Positions 27,433 through 40,623 of a stretch of 64,000 bases of DNA are shown here, in pieces. A program made the position numbers and the translations under genes. The DNA is from Dimorphilus gyrociliatus (lineage: Eukaryota; Annelida; Polychaeta; Dinophilidae): assembly GCA_904063045.1 (NCBI GenBank), contig CAJFCJ010000008.1, positions 248,001 to 312,000 on the forward strand, given 5' to 3'. The number at the start of each line of letters is the position of its first letter. Position 1 is the first letter of the stretch. The notes beneath the pieces were generated by a model. That model was not told the DNA's origin and ran no database searches. It saw only the letters and a program-made list of their open reading frames with translations.

Positions 27433-28920
27433 TTAATACATTCTACATTCAGATGCGTGATATTGAAAGTATTCAAAATCACATTCCATTTCTCTCATAC
27501 ATATAGGACAAGTGTGCGTTTTATGAACTCTCTTCTGAGATCTTGTCTTTGGTCTAATATCTTCATCCGAGTTAGACTCTCTTATTTCATCTAAATTTAT
27601 ATCGTTTAATTTTCTTTTTTTATGAGGAGCAGCAACTGCATTGCTTTTTACTATCTTTGAATCATTTTGTTCATTATAATTTGCATTTTCGTTGCATTTC
27701 TTGTCTGAAATATCCAATGTAGAACTGGACGATTCTATATAAAATATACAAAAAAAAAGCATATTAACAAACATACATTTGCATAATGTTAAAAAATTTC
27801 CTCATAGGAATTACCTTCATTGTCAATAACTGGAATCTTCACTCGAATCAGCCTTTGTCTGGAATACTTTAAAGATAAACTAAAGAAATAATTATCCATA
27901 AATTCATCAGTGCAAAGTTTTGAGAGTGATTTTCCTTTCAATAAATCAGTTCGAAAACGAGGGCATTTCAGAAGATGTTCATTGCTTTCAGTTTCGGATT
28001 GCTAGTGAAAATAATACAATATCATTAATAGAGAGAAATCACTAGAGCTCTCTTTAAGTGAACAAAACAAGCTTACGGTTTCTTTGGAAGATATTCCATC
28101 GTTATTACTATTTTTCTGGGCTATAGCAGATTTGACTCGTTCGTCTATTTCAACTATTCAATGAAAAGTAAAACTTTAAAATTCTGCTTATTGACAACTT
28201 GATAATGAAAAATACAGACAACTAATATGGGACTCCACTTCATCATCCACGCTATCAATAATTGCTTCCTTTTCTTTTCTGAAGTCAACAGCTCTTCGTT
28301 TTCTACGACTTTTCTAATAAATCAAAAAAAAAAGACTTTTAGAATAGGACATATTATAATATATAATATTTTGTAATTACCATAATTTGGACTAGGAAAG
28401 CATCTGTTATAAGCAAACCTTTGTCGTAATAGACCTCATCTTCAGTCGCACTCTTACCTTTAAAGAAGGTTATACTCAAAAAATAGATGTTGACCTTATT
28501 AAATCCTCAATTAATTAACTGTAATTACCTGTATTTTTATTGTGGATTTCCTTTTCAACTTTGGCAGATTTTTTGACTCGATCATCTATTGATGGAAATA
28601 AACAGCAATTTAATTGATGCATAAAAATCATACCTTAACCATTAATTGTTAAATTATACTAATTGCAATATGCTGTACTAACCAGTAGCTTTGTTTGTTT
28701 CAGTTTGGTCTATGCAAATGTCTTCATCATCTTCAGCATTGCTATTATCGCTCTCGTCGTCTGTACAGCAATTTTGGTCAGTCGTCTTGGATTTTTTTGC
28801 ATCATACTCTTCATCAGTATGGCACTGGGATGTATCTTTACGTCTCTTATTACGAGTAGATATATAATTTTTTTTTTCTATTTGCGAGTCTTCAGATGAA
28901 ATATTTTCAGTGAGTTCCAT
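27433..28920 (-). CDS. nuclear protein with C-terminal UBZ4-like zinc finger
   Basis: Seven exons join in frame to 342 residues: 28920-28683, 28585-28529, 28457-28381, 28313-28223, about 28153-28077, 28001-27815 and 27734-27433. Introns are GT-AG and 40-100 bases long except one of about 185 (27814-27735 is 80). The N-terminal half is acidic and Ser/Lys-rich with basic, NLS-like runs (KSRRKRRAV). Exons 2 and 5 encode similar segments (DRVKKSAK and ERVKSAIA). The C-terminus has Cys318-x2-Cys321-x13-His335-x3-Cys339, the spacing of RAD18-type UBZ4 fingers, which bind ubiquitin in DNA-damage proteins. No family name could be assigned, and a DNA-repair role is inference from the finger alone. The gene is head-to-head with the TBC gene, 685 bases apart. 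Exon 4/5 borders have close alternatives: donor GTTGTC or GTCTGT, and an acceptor 9 bases further in. Confidence 0.72.
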
Positions 28921-29605
28921 TGCTCAATTTGAGTCTACACATCCACCAAAAATCTATTATTCCCTTAATTTGGAAAAATATACAAATCTATAAGCTTATT
29001 TTAATTAAAAAAGAGGTTAAATTACCTTTCTGCAGTGTAAAAGATATTATTCAATGAATGCATTCAATGATTTTCTTGTCGTGCTTAATGAACTGTGAAA
29101 TTTTTAGCACAGTTCAAAAGAGAAATAATCTACAAAAATCTTTTTGATGATATTTATAAATATTTTAGATAAACAAATTGATTATTTTATGAAAACTATG
29201 GCTAAAAATTAAAGGAGAGTTGCGCAAAGCTTAGAATCGGCTTCCTGCCATTAGAGTTAATTCAACGAACGGATGGGAGCTGGAACCTCTCTATATTTCT
29301 AAAATGTGACTACCTGATCGGTTACATTGCGACAGCATGCCATACCTATTACGTCTTATCATAAAAATGGCGCTTGCTGATGACAAACATTAGCAAAATA
29401 GTAGCTTATTTTTTGATTTTTTACGCTACTTTGGTCCATCACGAACTAAATTTGGACCGTTGATGCAAGAATAAAGTTGTTAAGTTGTATTGGACAAGCT
29501 GTCGTTTTATCTCTATTGAAGAAGAAAATATTAAATTCTGTTTGGTAGTTTTCATCCTTATCATTATGCTGCATGCTGTGGAAGATCCGATAGAGTCTAG
29601 CAAAT
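28921..29605. promoter_or_regulatory. shared divergent promoter region
   Basis: 685 bases separate the start codons of two divergent genes, so both promoters must lie here. The right part is less AT-rich and contains AAAAATGGCG (29363-29372), which resembles a YY1 core. No TATA box stands out. Confidence 0.5.
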
Positions 29606-32600
29606 ATGGGAATTACTAAAACACCCGCGATCCCCAACGAAATCAATATGAGTGAGCCGCACGACAAAAATGATACAGCGAATCGAATTCGGGAAAAAAT
29701 AAATGGCCAGGGTAAAGTTCACACAGAGAGAGCTAACTTCGGTTCTCCACTGGAATCTGACGATTCTGAGTCTTCGTGCTCGTCAAGCGACGATCATGAT
29801 AGGACTATGAGAAGAGATTGTTCTAGCTCAGATACAGACTGTGAGGCTAACGGTCAAACAATTCCGGAAGATACAAATAAAGAAGGGGAAGATAAGGTCA
29901 TTGGTAAACCACGACGAGTTGATTCGATTTCAACATCCAGCGTCTCCTCATTAAATACAGATTTTTCAGTGTCATTTAATTCTCAGTTGTCTATGGATAT
30001 GACCGACTTTCGAAATGTTTCATTAGATTCGGAAAGCAGTGTTTCTGAAATTGGTACTAGTAAAAAAGACACAGACGGACCTATAACCACAATAGCCAGG
30101 TAATAAATTTATATTTTTTAATATTACAAGGAAATAAATTTATCTATAAAACCTTTATCTAATTTCTGAGCTAGCTCGAATGAAAATCTATATACTTTAA
30201 ATATAGGACTGTTACAAGCTTTTTACTATCTATAGATTTCTAGTACATCTCTGTACCTTAAACATTTACTCGTAGATTAAGAGTTTTTTTCACTACGAAT
30301 AGACTATGAGTAATGTCCGAATATACTTTTAAGAAATATCATTAATGTTATATTATTATTGTTATTGCTATTATTTATCCTCCATGTTACATGTGCTTCG
30401 TAATTTTATCTATTCTTTTTACTAAACTGGGATATCAGATCTAAAAACATTAAATATATACACACGCATATATATTTGTATATATTGCTTGTTGAACCCT
30501 CTACAATATGTTTTACACTGATAATCTTAATAAAGGTATTAAATTCCATTAAACGTAGTAGTAGGTAGGATCAAAGTTGTTTCAAGTAAGTAATTAAAAC
30601 ATTTTTTAACAAAAGAATTAACACAAGACTAGCTCAAAAATTCCCTTGAGAAAAATGTTGGCTGTAGCTATGCCACGCCCCATTAAAACAAACTCGTTTT
30701 GTACTCTACCGGTTTACATCAATTTTTTCTATTTTTATAAAGAACTTTCTTCCGTAAAAAATCCGATGTCACGGAAAAAAATTCAGAAGAAACTTCGTCT
30801 ACTCCTGATATAGTACAGTCTGAAGAGGAAAATCGTATTGGGGAGTTGAAAGTAGCGAAAGATAGTGCGAACCAAAACAATAATGTAAAGAGAAAAAGTG
30901 GAGACGTTGAAGTACCAAGTACAACTGCTTTGATTTTAGAACAGAGACCAATGTTAATATTCTTTTATAATAATATCGATTCAATTGCATTATATTTAAT
31001 ATGCGTTTAATTGTATTTTGATCAGTAATCTTCCGTCCAAACCTGAAGAGGAAAGGGAAAAACATAAAAAGCAATATGAAGACATGATAGCTGCTGCTAA
31101 GAAGAAAGAGCAAAAAGAGTTAAAATTAAAGAAGAAGCAGTACGCTCAGCAAATAAAGCACGAAGAAGAACTACATCAGGCATTGAAAGTCTGGCACAGC
31201 GAAATCCTACCTCATTGGCATTCTATGTTAGTTAAGAACAATTAAATTATCTTTAGAAAAACCTTTCGTCGGTGGCTACTTTATTTAATTTCAACAAGTT
31301 AATGAATTGAATTTTCATATCTGTCGGTGCAACTCCGCTTGGCACCATATCTTTCTTTTCTGTCTGATAATATAGTTTAATCCGTTAGTTGCCCCCGAAA
31401 ATGGTCGATTTTCGATTGATTTTTTTTCTCTTTTTATCGCCTTTATTCCTCAAGTATTTTCTTGATAGTCTGTCCTCGAACAAGAGTCTTATAAGATAAA
31501 CTGTATAAATTGAAACCTAAAGAATAGCAGGATACCCTTGTCTAGGAAAATTGTTCTTTTAAAACATTTTTGCACTGTTAATTTCTTTTTATAGGAGAGA
31601 TACAAAAAAATCTCGAGATTTGTGGTGGAAGGGAGTTCCACCGGCTGTAAGAGGAAAAATTTGGCAATTAGCAATTGGTAACGACTTGAATATTACTCCT
31701 GAGTTATTTGAAATATGTCGAAATAGAGCCAGAGACCTTTTAAAAGCATTAAATCTTCAAACAGAATTTCGTTGCGATTGTGGAAATGGTTAGTAAATAA
31801 TCTAATCTATATATACATGTACTTATATATAATACAATATACATATAAATATATACAGTATATATAAATAGCACATGATTAGTATTAATGGATTGCCGTG
31901 AAAACTAATGCTTCTTTTTCATTCTATAATTTTATCGTAGATGAACTCGCTGCCTGCAAAGAACAATCTTTAGAATTGATTAAATTGGATGTATCCAGAA
32001 CTTTCCCTCAACTATGCATATTTCAAAAGGTAAGAATATTATTTTGTAAACGCTTCTAAATCCATTTTCTGAACATAGGGAGGCCCCTACGCGGAACATT
32101 TACATAGCCTTTTAGCCGCCTACGCCTGCTACAGACCGGATGTAGGATACGTAAGTATTTAAAGAATGATAACTAAAACTTAGATTATTTCTACATGTCA
32201 CATGCTACTGATTCGCTCCAGATAGTCGCTATCTGGCTTATTATAGAACATTAACTATTTCTTATAATAACATTGATTTCTTTTTATGGGCAATTTCTTT
32301 AAAGTTCAACTTTCTAGTTATTTTTACAATAGTTTATTTATCTAATTAGTGTTCTCATATATTAAAGAATAACAATTTAAACAAATCTTTAATTACATAA
32401 ATATCATATTGTACTATAGTGGTAGGATTCAGCTGTATTATTGAGAAATATATTGAATATTTTATATCTCAAATTAGTGATTATTATGACGATACTATAG
32501 TAAACTGAATTTTTTAGGTTTACTAATTCGCCGAAGACGATTAATCAGCAAAACGTTTATAAAAGATTTATGCGGCGTCTTTTAATAATAAATTTATGAA

Positions 32601-33616
32601 ATTTTACATTCAAAGATATATAATGTACTATTTTTACGTTTTAGGTACAAGGAATGTCATTTATAGCCGCTTTCTTGTTGCTCAACATGGAGGTTGAAGA
32701 TGCTTTTATATCTTTTGCGAATCTGTTGAATCGTCCGTGCCAGGTTGCCTTTTTTCGATTAGATGAGCCTTTGGTAAGTAAAAGATGATTAGTCTTAAAA
32801 TTAAGCTATTTCATATAGATGAGAAGAAATTATATTTACTTGTGTTTTTTCATTTATAGATGAAATCCTATTTCGACGTTTACAGCATGTTTTTTCGAGA
32901 GAATTTACCTAAATTATATAAGCACTTTGAGTTATATAAACTCACACCTGATTTATATTTAATCGATTGGTAAGTTAATGAATAATTAATGTATTGATAA
33001 CTTAGCATAACTGATATCTAATAATAAATTATATACAAATATATAGAAATATATATTTATCTTTGATTTTATTTTGTTATTTATACAGGATATTTACTTT
33101 GTATAGTAAATCATTACCGTTAGATGTTGCTAGTCGCGTTTGGGATGTGTTTTATAGAGATGGTGAAGAGTTTTTGTTTAGGACTGCATTAGGTTTGTTA
33201 AATTCTTAAAGTTTTTACGTATTTATTCAATCTAATCGTTATCTATTGACAATGAAAAATTACCGTTTCAAATTTTGATAACTTTTATACCTTCAATTAA
33301 TTCTTCTTTATTTCTATTAGGTATTATGAAATATAACGAAGATATTTTCTATGGAATGGACTTTATACACGCAGCCCAGTTTCTTACACATCTTCCTGAT
33401 GACATCGACTGTGAACGCATGTTTAAGTGTATTGAATCGATTCATATGCAGATAGAAAAAAGAAAATTTCCAAGTTTCTTAGCCGCAATTCAACGAAATA
33501 TCTCATCTGCCAATCAGAATGTACAGCAATCAAATTCGGCTGCCGATTCAGCCAGTATATCTTCGCGCAACTCAAATTACTCACAACGAGAGGGAACCAG
33601 TGGTAATGGATCTTGA
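29606..33616 (+). CDS. TBC1D14: TBC1D12/TBC1D14-family Rab GTPase-activating protein
   Basis: Ten exons give 632 residues: 29606-30099, 30743-30952, 31026-31226, 31595-31788, 31941-32029, 32079-32150, 32645-32773, 32860-32969, 33089-33192 and 33321-33616. All introns are GT-AG and in frame. The Ser/Asp-rich N-terminus is unconserved. From LILEQRP through NLPSKP, a Lys/Glu coiled coil and RDLWWKG onward, the order matches TBC1D12/14. The TBC domain (about 310-540) keeps the arginine finger (DVSR386) and glutamine finger (Y420-V-Q422), so it should be an active GAP. Vertebrate TBC1D14 controls recycling endosomes and autophagosome formation with RAB11 and ULK1; TBC1D12 is equally close, so the symbol marks the pair. 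AATAAA lies at 33626-33631, just after the stop. The gene shares a divergent promoter with the UBZ-like gene. Confidence 0.92.
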
Positions 33617-33909
33617 GTCGTCACAAATAAAAATACTTTTTTCCACACCTGCTCCAGTCGTTGGAAAAGAGAAGATATCTAACTCTACATTTCACTCAGC
33701 AATGCAAATTATGTGTTTATTTAAAAAAAAACAAACAAGATAACGCTTCTTTAAATCTAACAAAAAAAAGCGTCTAAAGCATTCCTCCTTGTCTGTGTTT
33801 TGAAAAATACTGTATCAAAAAGAGAATATATTCTGCTCAAATCAATTTTAACAAAAAAAAAATTGTACAGGACCAATTTGATAGCAAATTTCTACACTCG
33901 TATTGTACA

Positions 33910-33912
<3 letters not shown>

Positions 33913-33956
<44 letters not shown>
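33913..33956. repeat. AT microsatellite
   Basis: Pure TA run of about 44 bases downstream of the TBC gene. Confidence 0.85.
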
Positions 33957-33961
<5 letters not shown>

Positions 33962-34236
33962 TAGTATACATATTTAAAAATTGCTTTTAAAAATTCGTAT
34001 AAAACTGCTAAACTGCAAAAAAATAAAACGCAAAAAATCTGCTCTTGTTTTCACAACTTCGTCATATGAAAAATAGTTGACTGTAAAATCTGTACAATTA
34101 TACCTGCTTAAATGTTATTTTATTAATATGTTGAGTGCAATGATAATACAAAGTATAAAATGATAAAAAATATAAAAATTCTTATTTTTGAGTGGATTTA
34201 CTAGTTTGTTTACTTTAATTTAGATATAAACAAAGG

Positions 34237-34259
34237 ATCATACTATCTGATAGTATGAT
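34237..34259. repeat. perfect inverted repeat, 10-bp arms
   Basis: Left arm ATCATACTAT and its exact complement are separated by the loop CTG. It lies about 620 bases after the TBC stop codon and could be a 3'-end hairpin or chance. Confidence 0.7.
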
Positions 34260-34455
34260 GAATTATACACTTTTTGTTTTGTCATCCTTTCTTAAAACTT
34301 TTTTTATGATAAGTCTGTTCATTTTTTATTATAATTGTTATGCTATGAAACACTGCTTTCCTAAAGCAAGTAGCTAAATTACTGTAAGTACTGAAAACTC
34401 AAGTATTTAAGTGTTTAATTAGCTCATTCGTTTTGTGACGATTTCATATCCCAGG

Positions 34456-34521
34456 CACGTGCAGTTACACACAACAATTCGTGTGAGTCACGTGAATAGA
34501 GCGTGAGCTCCCTCTGATTGG
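34456..34521 (+). promoter_or_regulatory. putative KLF promoter elements
   Basis: CACGTG at 34456-34461, GTCACGTGA at 34487-34495 and an inverted CCAAT box (ATTGG, 34517-34521) lie within 66 bases. They sit about 300 bases upstream of the candidate 5'UTR donor of the KLF gene. USF/TFEB-type bHLH-zip factors and NF-Y are the usual binders. Confidence 0.4.
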
Positions 34522-34953
34522 CTATGCGAAAAGTTGGCCTCTGCTTCCTACGAGATGGCTCCTCCCTGAACTACACCTACAATGACTGGATTCCTATTCG
34601 GAGTAAAAATATGAGACTTAAGAGCCAAGTCGGAATACTGTTGTTAATATTCCAAGTTGGAATTTTCTATGCTATTTTGATTAGGAACTGCAACCATACT
34701 AGTCTTAGTTTGTGTACATCGGCTTTTCTGCGACTTTTAATAATTTTTGGCTGTTTACGTTGTAATATGAGATAATTTCTTCTGTCTAATTGATGCTAGA
34801 TCTTAGCCGTAATTAAAGGTATTGAAAAATTTGCCTAAAACTTTTCGATTGCACAATTACAGTACAAAAACGCTATAAAACGTGCGAATGAAGTCAGCTG
34901 ATTGGTAATCAATGCTACTTTATTACATCATTTCGTTTTTTTTACAGAGAAAA

Positions 34954-35800
<847 letters not shown>

Positions 35801-36857
35801 TTTTTTGGTGTTTCTTTTCTAGTTTTGTTAAGAAAATAATCCAGATACTTTATTTTACTTTTATTCTATTTGAAATTTAATGTATGTTACGTCTATGCTA
35901 GATTGTGTGACGTAATAAAATTATCAGTGATATATTCTATATATACTGTATACTATGTATATAACTTGAATATATCATACAATTAATTCTCTTATCAACC
36001 GAGTATCTAATGTATTTAAGCCAACTGTGAAAATTTCCATTAAAACTGGAAAGAGAATTCATCAAGTGCAATTATCAATGAGACTCTAGCTTTTTATGGA
36101 TTTACAAAGACATATGTTCAGCTTGCAACAAACGAATTCAACGGATTAGATCTATGAAAGAAAAACTATTAAAAGTATTCTTAATTCAAATACTATCGAC
36201 TTATAATAAGTAATAATATACTAATATTTTAAAACATTAAATAAATTCACTTAACTATGATACTAAATAAATTCTGTATGAACAATTAAAAATCAAGTAT
36301 AATATAGAGTTTTCATCTTATCACAACAGAAACCTTTCTAATGTTCCTTAAAGATAAGATCTACTACATGTAAAGAAGAAGTTTTGTCCGAGAATAAACT
36401 CTAAAATAGTGTTAAGCATCTTTAAATTCTATTAGGAAATTGTATATTGCATTCTTAAAAAAAAAGAGAAATTTCATTATAGGTTCCTTTAGTTGTTGTT
36501 GTTTTTTTGTTTAATCTATGTTCTTTTGTGTCATAGAATACTTTAGTTTTTTCCAGTTTATTTAAATAGTTGTCAATGTTGTCAATTAGACACAAATAAA
36601 TACATTTTGATCGGAATATATACACTTAAATTTTATATTAGACCTTATATGTCCTTAGAACTAAAATATATCAAGTTCTAATCCCTATTCAAAAGAGTTT
36701 TTAACAGAAAATATCAATTTTTATTAATAATAGTTATTCATTATGTTGGTTTTGATGCTTATTTTCTTTTTAATTGCGAATATGTTTTTATATTTGAAAC
36801 TTCTTGGATTGTTTCATAAATTTCACTTCCAGTTCGAGTAAATAGGAAAATAGAAAA

Positions 36858-36866
36858 CAGATGGCG
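36858..36866 (+). promoter_or_regulatory. CTCF-like core, CAGATGGCG
   Basis: Exact copy of the recurrent motif, midway between the KLF gene and the riboflavin transporter. Confidence 0.3.
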
Positions 36867-37715
36867 TTCGTATTACTGTAAAAAAAATATATTTCTTTAG
36901 GCATAATACACATTCATTACACTTTTAAATATTGTCAATAAAACATAATAAGAATAGGCTTAATCTAATGATTATTCATATCATATTACAATGCTAACAC
37001 TAGTAGAAATATGTAAAAGATCTCCAAGGAGGAAGTAAATTTTATGAAAATTAAAGTAATTTTTTTTATGTATGATAAGCTTTTCCTAGTTTGAAATGAA
37101 TCAATTCAGTTATTTATAGATATAAAGAGGGGTATGATTTTGAAAAAAGTATGGAATCAACAGGGGGAGGGAGATTTTTACTCATTCATCAAATGAGGAA
37201 GTTTAAAATAGTTACGACTACCTCTTTGTTACACATTTCACAGTGGTACGTATTTTTCTTTCAATATATTATCACCTACATGCGAAAACTCATATTTTGC
37301 AATATAGCAAAGTTTTAGTCTATGATGGCTTCCTTTTTTTTTGCAATACTGGCACATTTGGTAAAAGTCTATTTATATCTACATATTGTATAGCATATCC
37401 TGTAAATGTATTAAAATCTCTAAGATTTGTATTAGTGTACAATTTACTATTCTTAGAATAGAACTACACAAGTAGTTGTGTCGTTGCTTTTTGACTCTAA
37501 GATAATACCATTAAATGGGTATTTCTCTTAATTTAAAGTATTAGTCTGTACTTGTTTTTACTTTACTCTAATCTCTTTGATTATATAATTATCCACAGTC
37601 TCTTTGAAAATTTATTTATGTAATTTACGCATCTTAGGTGCAAACAACACTCTGTCTATCTTATCATTTACGGTTTAACATTATAAAAATGGACATTTGC
37701 AAGGCATTGACTAGG

Positions 37716-37778
37716 CGCCATTTTGATTTGTACTAAAGCTTTAATTCTTTTGTACATTGTCTGATAAAGTCACGTGTG
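37716..37778. promoter_or_regulatory. putative promoter elements of the SLC52A gene
   Basis: A YY1-like CGCCATTTT (37716-37724) and an E-box GTCACGTGTG (37769-37778) lie 100-160 bases before the start codon. Confidence 0.35.
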
Positions 37779-37872
37779 ACAACAAAGTCAGAAGGGAGAA
37801 CTCTTAGATCTTCCTCCACTTTAGTGAATTTATTTTTATTTTGAGTTACTTAAAGACGAACCAGAATTTGGT

Positions 37873-39696
37873 ATGAAACCTGGACTAGCGGAAGGAACCT
37901 TGATTGCTATATTTGCCCTGTCATCATGGATAAACGTCAACAGTTTATGGGTAGAAGTACCAATTTTCATTCAAAATTTACCAGAAGCATGGTCCCTACC
38001 ATCTTATTTGTCAATAATCATTCAAGCATCTAACATCTTCCCATTTGTTTATGTTCTGTATGCAAAGCGTACATCCAAGAGCGGTCAGATTCCACGTTCA
38101 AGATTAATTTTTTTAGTTCTCTTCGTTACTCTATTGTCATGCTTGTCACTCATTTGGACATGGCAAAAGACAGTTGCAAACAAAAGTATAGCTCTCTTTG
38201 TTATCAGTTTCTTTATGTCTGGTGCTAGTTGCATTTCTCAAGTATTATATCTCCCATTTATGGCAAATTTTGATGCAAATTTTATGCCTGCATTTTACAT
38301 TGGTGAAGGACTCAGCGGTCTCCTTCCCAGTTTATTATCGCTTGTTCAAGGGGTTGGGGAAAAATCTGGATGTGTCAACTTTACAACACCCGATAACAAA
38401 ACAGGTATTAAACCCGTCTATGATCGTCCAAAGTTTTCTGTAGAAGTATTTTTGGGAGTTGAAACGAGTCTAATTGGAATTTCTTTATTCTCATTTGTTC
38501 TACTATCTTATAGACTTTCAAAGCGAAAAGGGCATTTACAGAACGATTTGAGTTCTTCCGAACAAAGTCTTTTAGAAAAAGACGTTGAAATAGTTGAAGA
38601 TAACGAACCAAAGAAGATATATTTCTGTATACTATTTGTAATTGGATTTTTTTCAAATGGTCTCTTAACTGCTACGCAATCCTACTCATCATTACCATAT
38701 GGAGATACAGTTTATAGTTTGGCGAATCGATTGTCTATTTTAATAAACCCTCTATCTTGTTTTGCCTTATTCTTTTTGAGATTACCATTATCAATTATAT
38801 ACTGTTGTCTGTTAATTGCTGGAGGATGTACAACTTATCAGCTGGTCCTCGCCTTTTACAGTCCTAACCCACCGATAACTGGTATTATTGGCTCGATATT
38901 AGTGGTAAGTGATAGGTATAAATGAGTATTGTATTTAACCAAAGTAGCTTATTTTCACAATGTCTTTCTAAAACCGAACGTTAAGGCTTAGATTTCCCGA
39001 TTTTGCTCTTTAACAATAGACGACGTAAAATCTGCAAGTTCTATATGTGTTTAGGGAATTTCCAGAGAGCTAAATAAGGATATGTAAATATTATACTTAT
39101 GAACATGTTTTACAATTATCAATATAATCTCTATCTCAATCCATAACTTTATATCTTTCCCGTCGTTAAACCATGCTATCTTGCTCAAAGATATTTATAT
39201 ATATATATTAAATTAATTGATATAAATAATTTCAAAATTTACATATCCCGTATATAAAAAAGATCGCACTTTTCAACCTACAATTCTTTATATTTACTAT
39301 CAGTAATCGTTTTAGTTGGTCAATGAAGATATTCTTTATTTTTCATTTTATATAAAGTATTATTATATTATTAATATGTAATTTTACCCCTTTAATATTA
39401 TTTTCTTTATGTATTGTATTCTATATAAAATACTTGGAAAATTTTTAAATTTTTGGTATAAAAAAGCATTTATTTACATTTTTTACTTTCGTTTTGCATA
39501 GGTTTCAACAAATGTTGTCCTCGTTGGCCTTTTTTCGATAACAAAAGTGTCTATTGTAACTGTATTAACTAAAGGAGGAGCATATGCATTATTTCTCTCC
39601 GGAATTATCTTTCAACTTGGTTCATTTACTGGAGCAACTGTTGGAGTCTTTTTGAATATATTTAAAGTTTTTAAATCGGCACCGCCTTGTCCTTAA
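37873..39696 (+). CDS. SLC52A-family riboflavin transporter
   Basis: Two exons (37873-38904 and 39502-39696) encode 408 residues of a polytopic plasma-membrane protein for cellular riboflavin uptake, the precursor of FMN and FAD. The N-terminus is diagnostic: a first membrane segment followed by SLWVEVP, LPEAW and LPSYLSIIIQ, matching the WVELP, LPEGW and LPSYL motifs of SLC52A1-3. About ten to eleven hydrophobic segments can be counted. An acidic cytoplasmic loop (about residues 215-255) precedes the second bundle, and the tail is short. Vertebrate members are about 445-470 residues; the loop between the bundles is shorter here. The only coding intron interrupts a late membrane segment. Which of the vertebrate paralogues is closest cannot be said, as they arose within vertebrates. 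Confidence 0.92.
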
Positions 39697-40623
39697 CTTC
39701 TATTTAATTTTACTATTACTACTACCGTTTTAAAACTCGAGTTCTTTTCCTCGAAATTGTTTACACAGAAAGAGAAAATAAACGAAATAACCTCTAAATA
39801 TGAAATGACAACTTTTCTCCGTTAAATTTACCTTTTATATATCTAAAAATACATTTTCAAATATATTCAGGTGTAATTTATTCAATTTCAAGTGAAATAA
39901 CCACTTTAATTCAAATACTTGAAAAGAAATATTCATTCAGAGTGGAAAATTATTCAATTCTTAAAAGCATGAATTATTAGTTTTGTTCTTTTAGAATACA
40001 GTTTTTTATATGGTGCAGATTCTTATATCGTTGTTTTCTCTTTAAATCAAATATATATCGTATATATATATATATATATATTCATTACATATACTTTCAA
40101 AGTAAAACTCTCCCTTACAACATTTACCATCATCTTATACACATTCTACTAAAGTACAAATTATGGTTCCAAAAATTAAGCGATAGTCTATTGAGTATAT
40201 ATTTCTTTTTCAATTTTAATATAAAGAATTTATTCATTACTTTCCTATTTGTTAAGTTTGGCAACTGAAAAATACAAGATATTCTTTTTTATTTCATTTG
40301 TTAAGAAAAAACAGCGCCCTCTACTAATCGGAAAGGTAAATAAGTGTATAAACTTGTTTGTGCTTTTCTCTTAGTAAAGTTTCTATTTATATCTTCATAC
40401 TTAATTTAGTATTATTTCAACATCTCTAAATAGAAATCTTATACCAGATAAATTTATATTCAAAGAATAGTACTTCAACTTTTTTTAGTCTTAATCTAAA
40501 TCAACATTTTATCGCTCAAGCTATATTTTTACATTTTAAAAATAAAGGACTTTACACAACCATTAAAAGAAGCTGAAACTTTCAAAAGTAATTTCAGTAT
40601 TTTTTTTTAGATAATCAATCTTA
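39697..40623. other. intergenic region with putative RAD51C 5'UTR intron
   Basis: Holds the transporter 3'UTR (AATAAA near 39777), an AT microsatellite (40051-40081) and the RAD51C upstream region. A good donor (AAAG|GTAAAT, intron from 40336) and a good acceptor (T8-AG ending at 40610) suggest a 5'UTR intron, with a CTCF-like GCGCCCTCTA just before the donor. Confidence 0.5.
40312..40324 (-). promoter_or_regulatory. CTCF-like site, TAGAGGGCGCTG
   Basis: Read on the minus strand it matches the AGRKGGCGC core of CTCF sites. It lies about 12 bases before a probable 5'UTR donor, so it may sit at the RAD51C transcription start. Confidence 0.35.

Larger units (their letters stand above)
33617..34953. 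other. TBC gene 3' region and KLF upstream region
   Basis: Holds the TBC poly(A) signal, a long AT microsatellite (33913-33956), a perfect 10-bp-arm hairpin (34237-34259) and, from about 34440, a less AT-rich stretch. That stretch has two CACGTG boxes and an inverted CCAAT box and probably contains the KLF promoter. A possible 5'UTR intron runs from donor GTATTG at 34819 to acceptor TTTACAG at 34947. Confidence 0.55.
35801..37872. other. intergenic region, KLF to riboflavin transporter
   Basis: No exon seen. It probably holds the KLF 3'UTR (AATAAA near 35913), AT-rich sequence, a CTCF-like site (36858-36866) and, at the right end, the transporter promoter with CGCCATTTT (37716-37724) and GTCACGTGTG (37769-37778). 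Confidence 0.5.

Noticed and set aside
28457-28475. 17-base microexon upstream of UBZ-gene exon 3
   Set aside because: It introduces an in-frame TAA. The acceptor at 28458 gives a clean frame instead.
34518-34775. 85-codon open frame before the KLF gene
   Set aside because: It overlaps promoter-like elements and has no motif or splice link to the KLF frame. A 5'UTR intron explains the region better.
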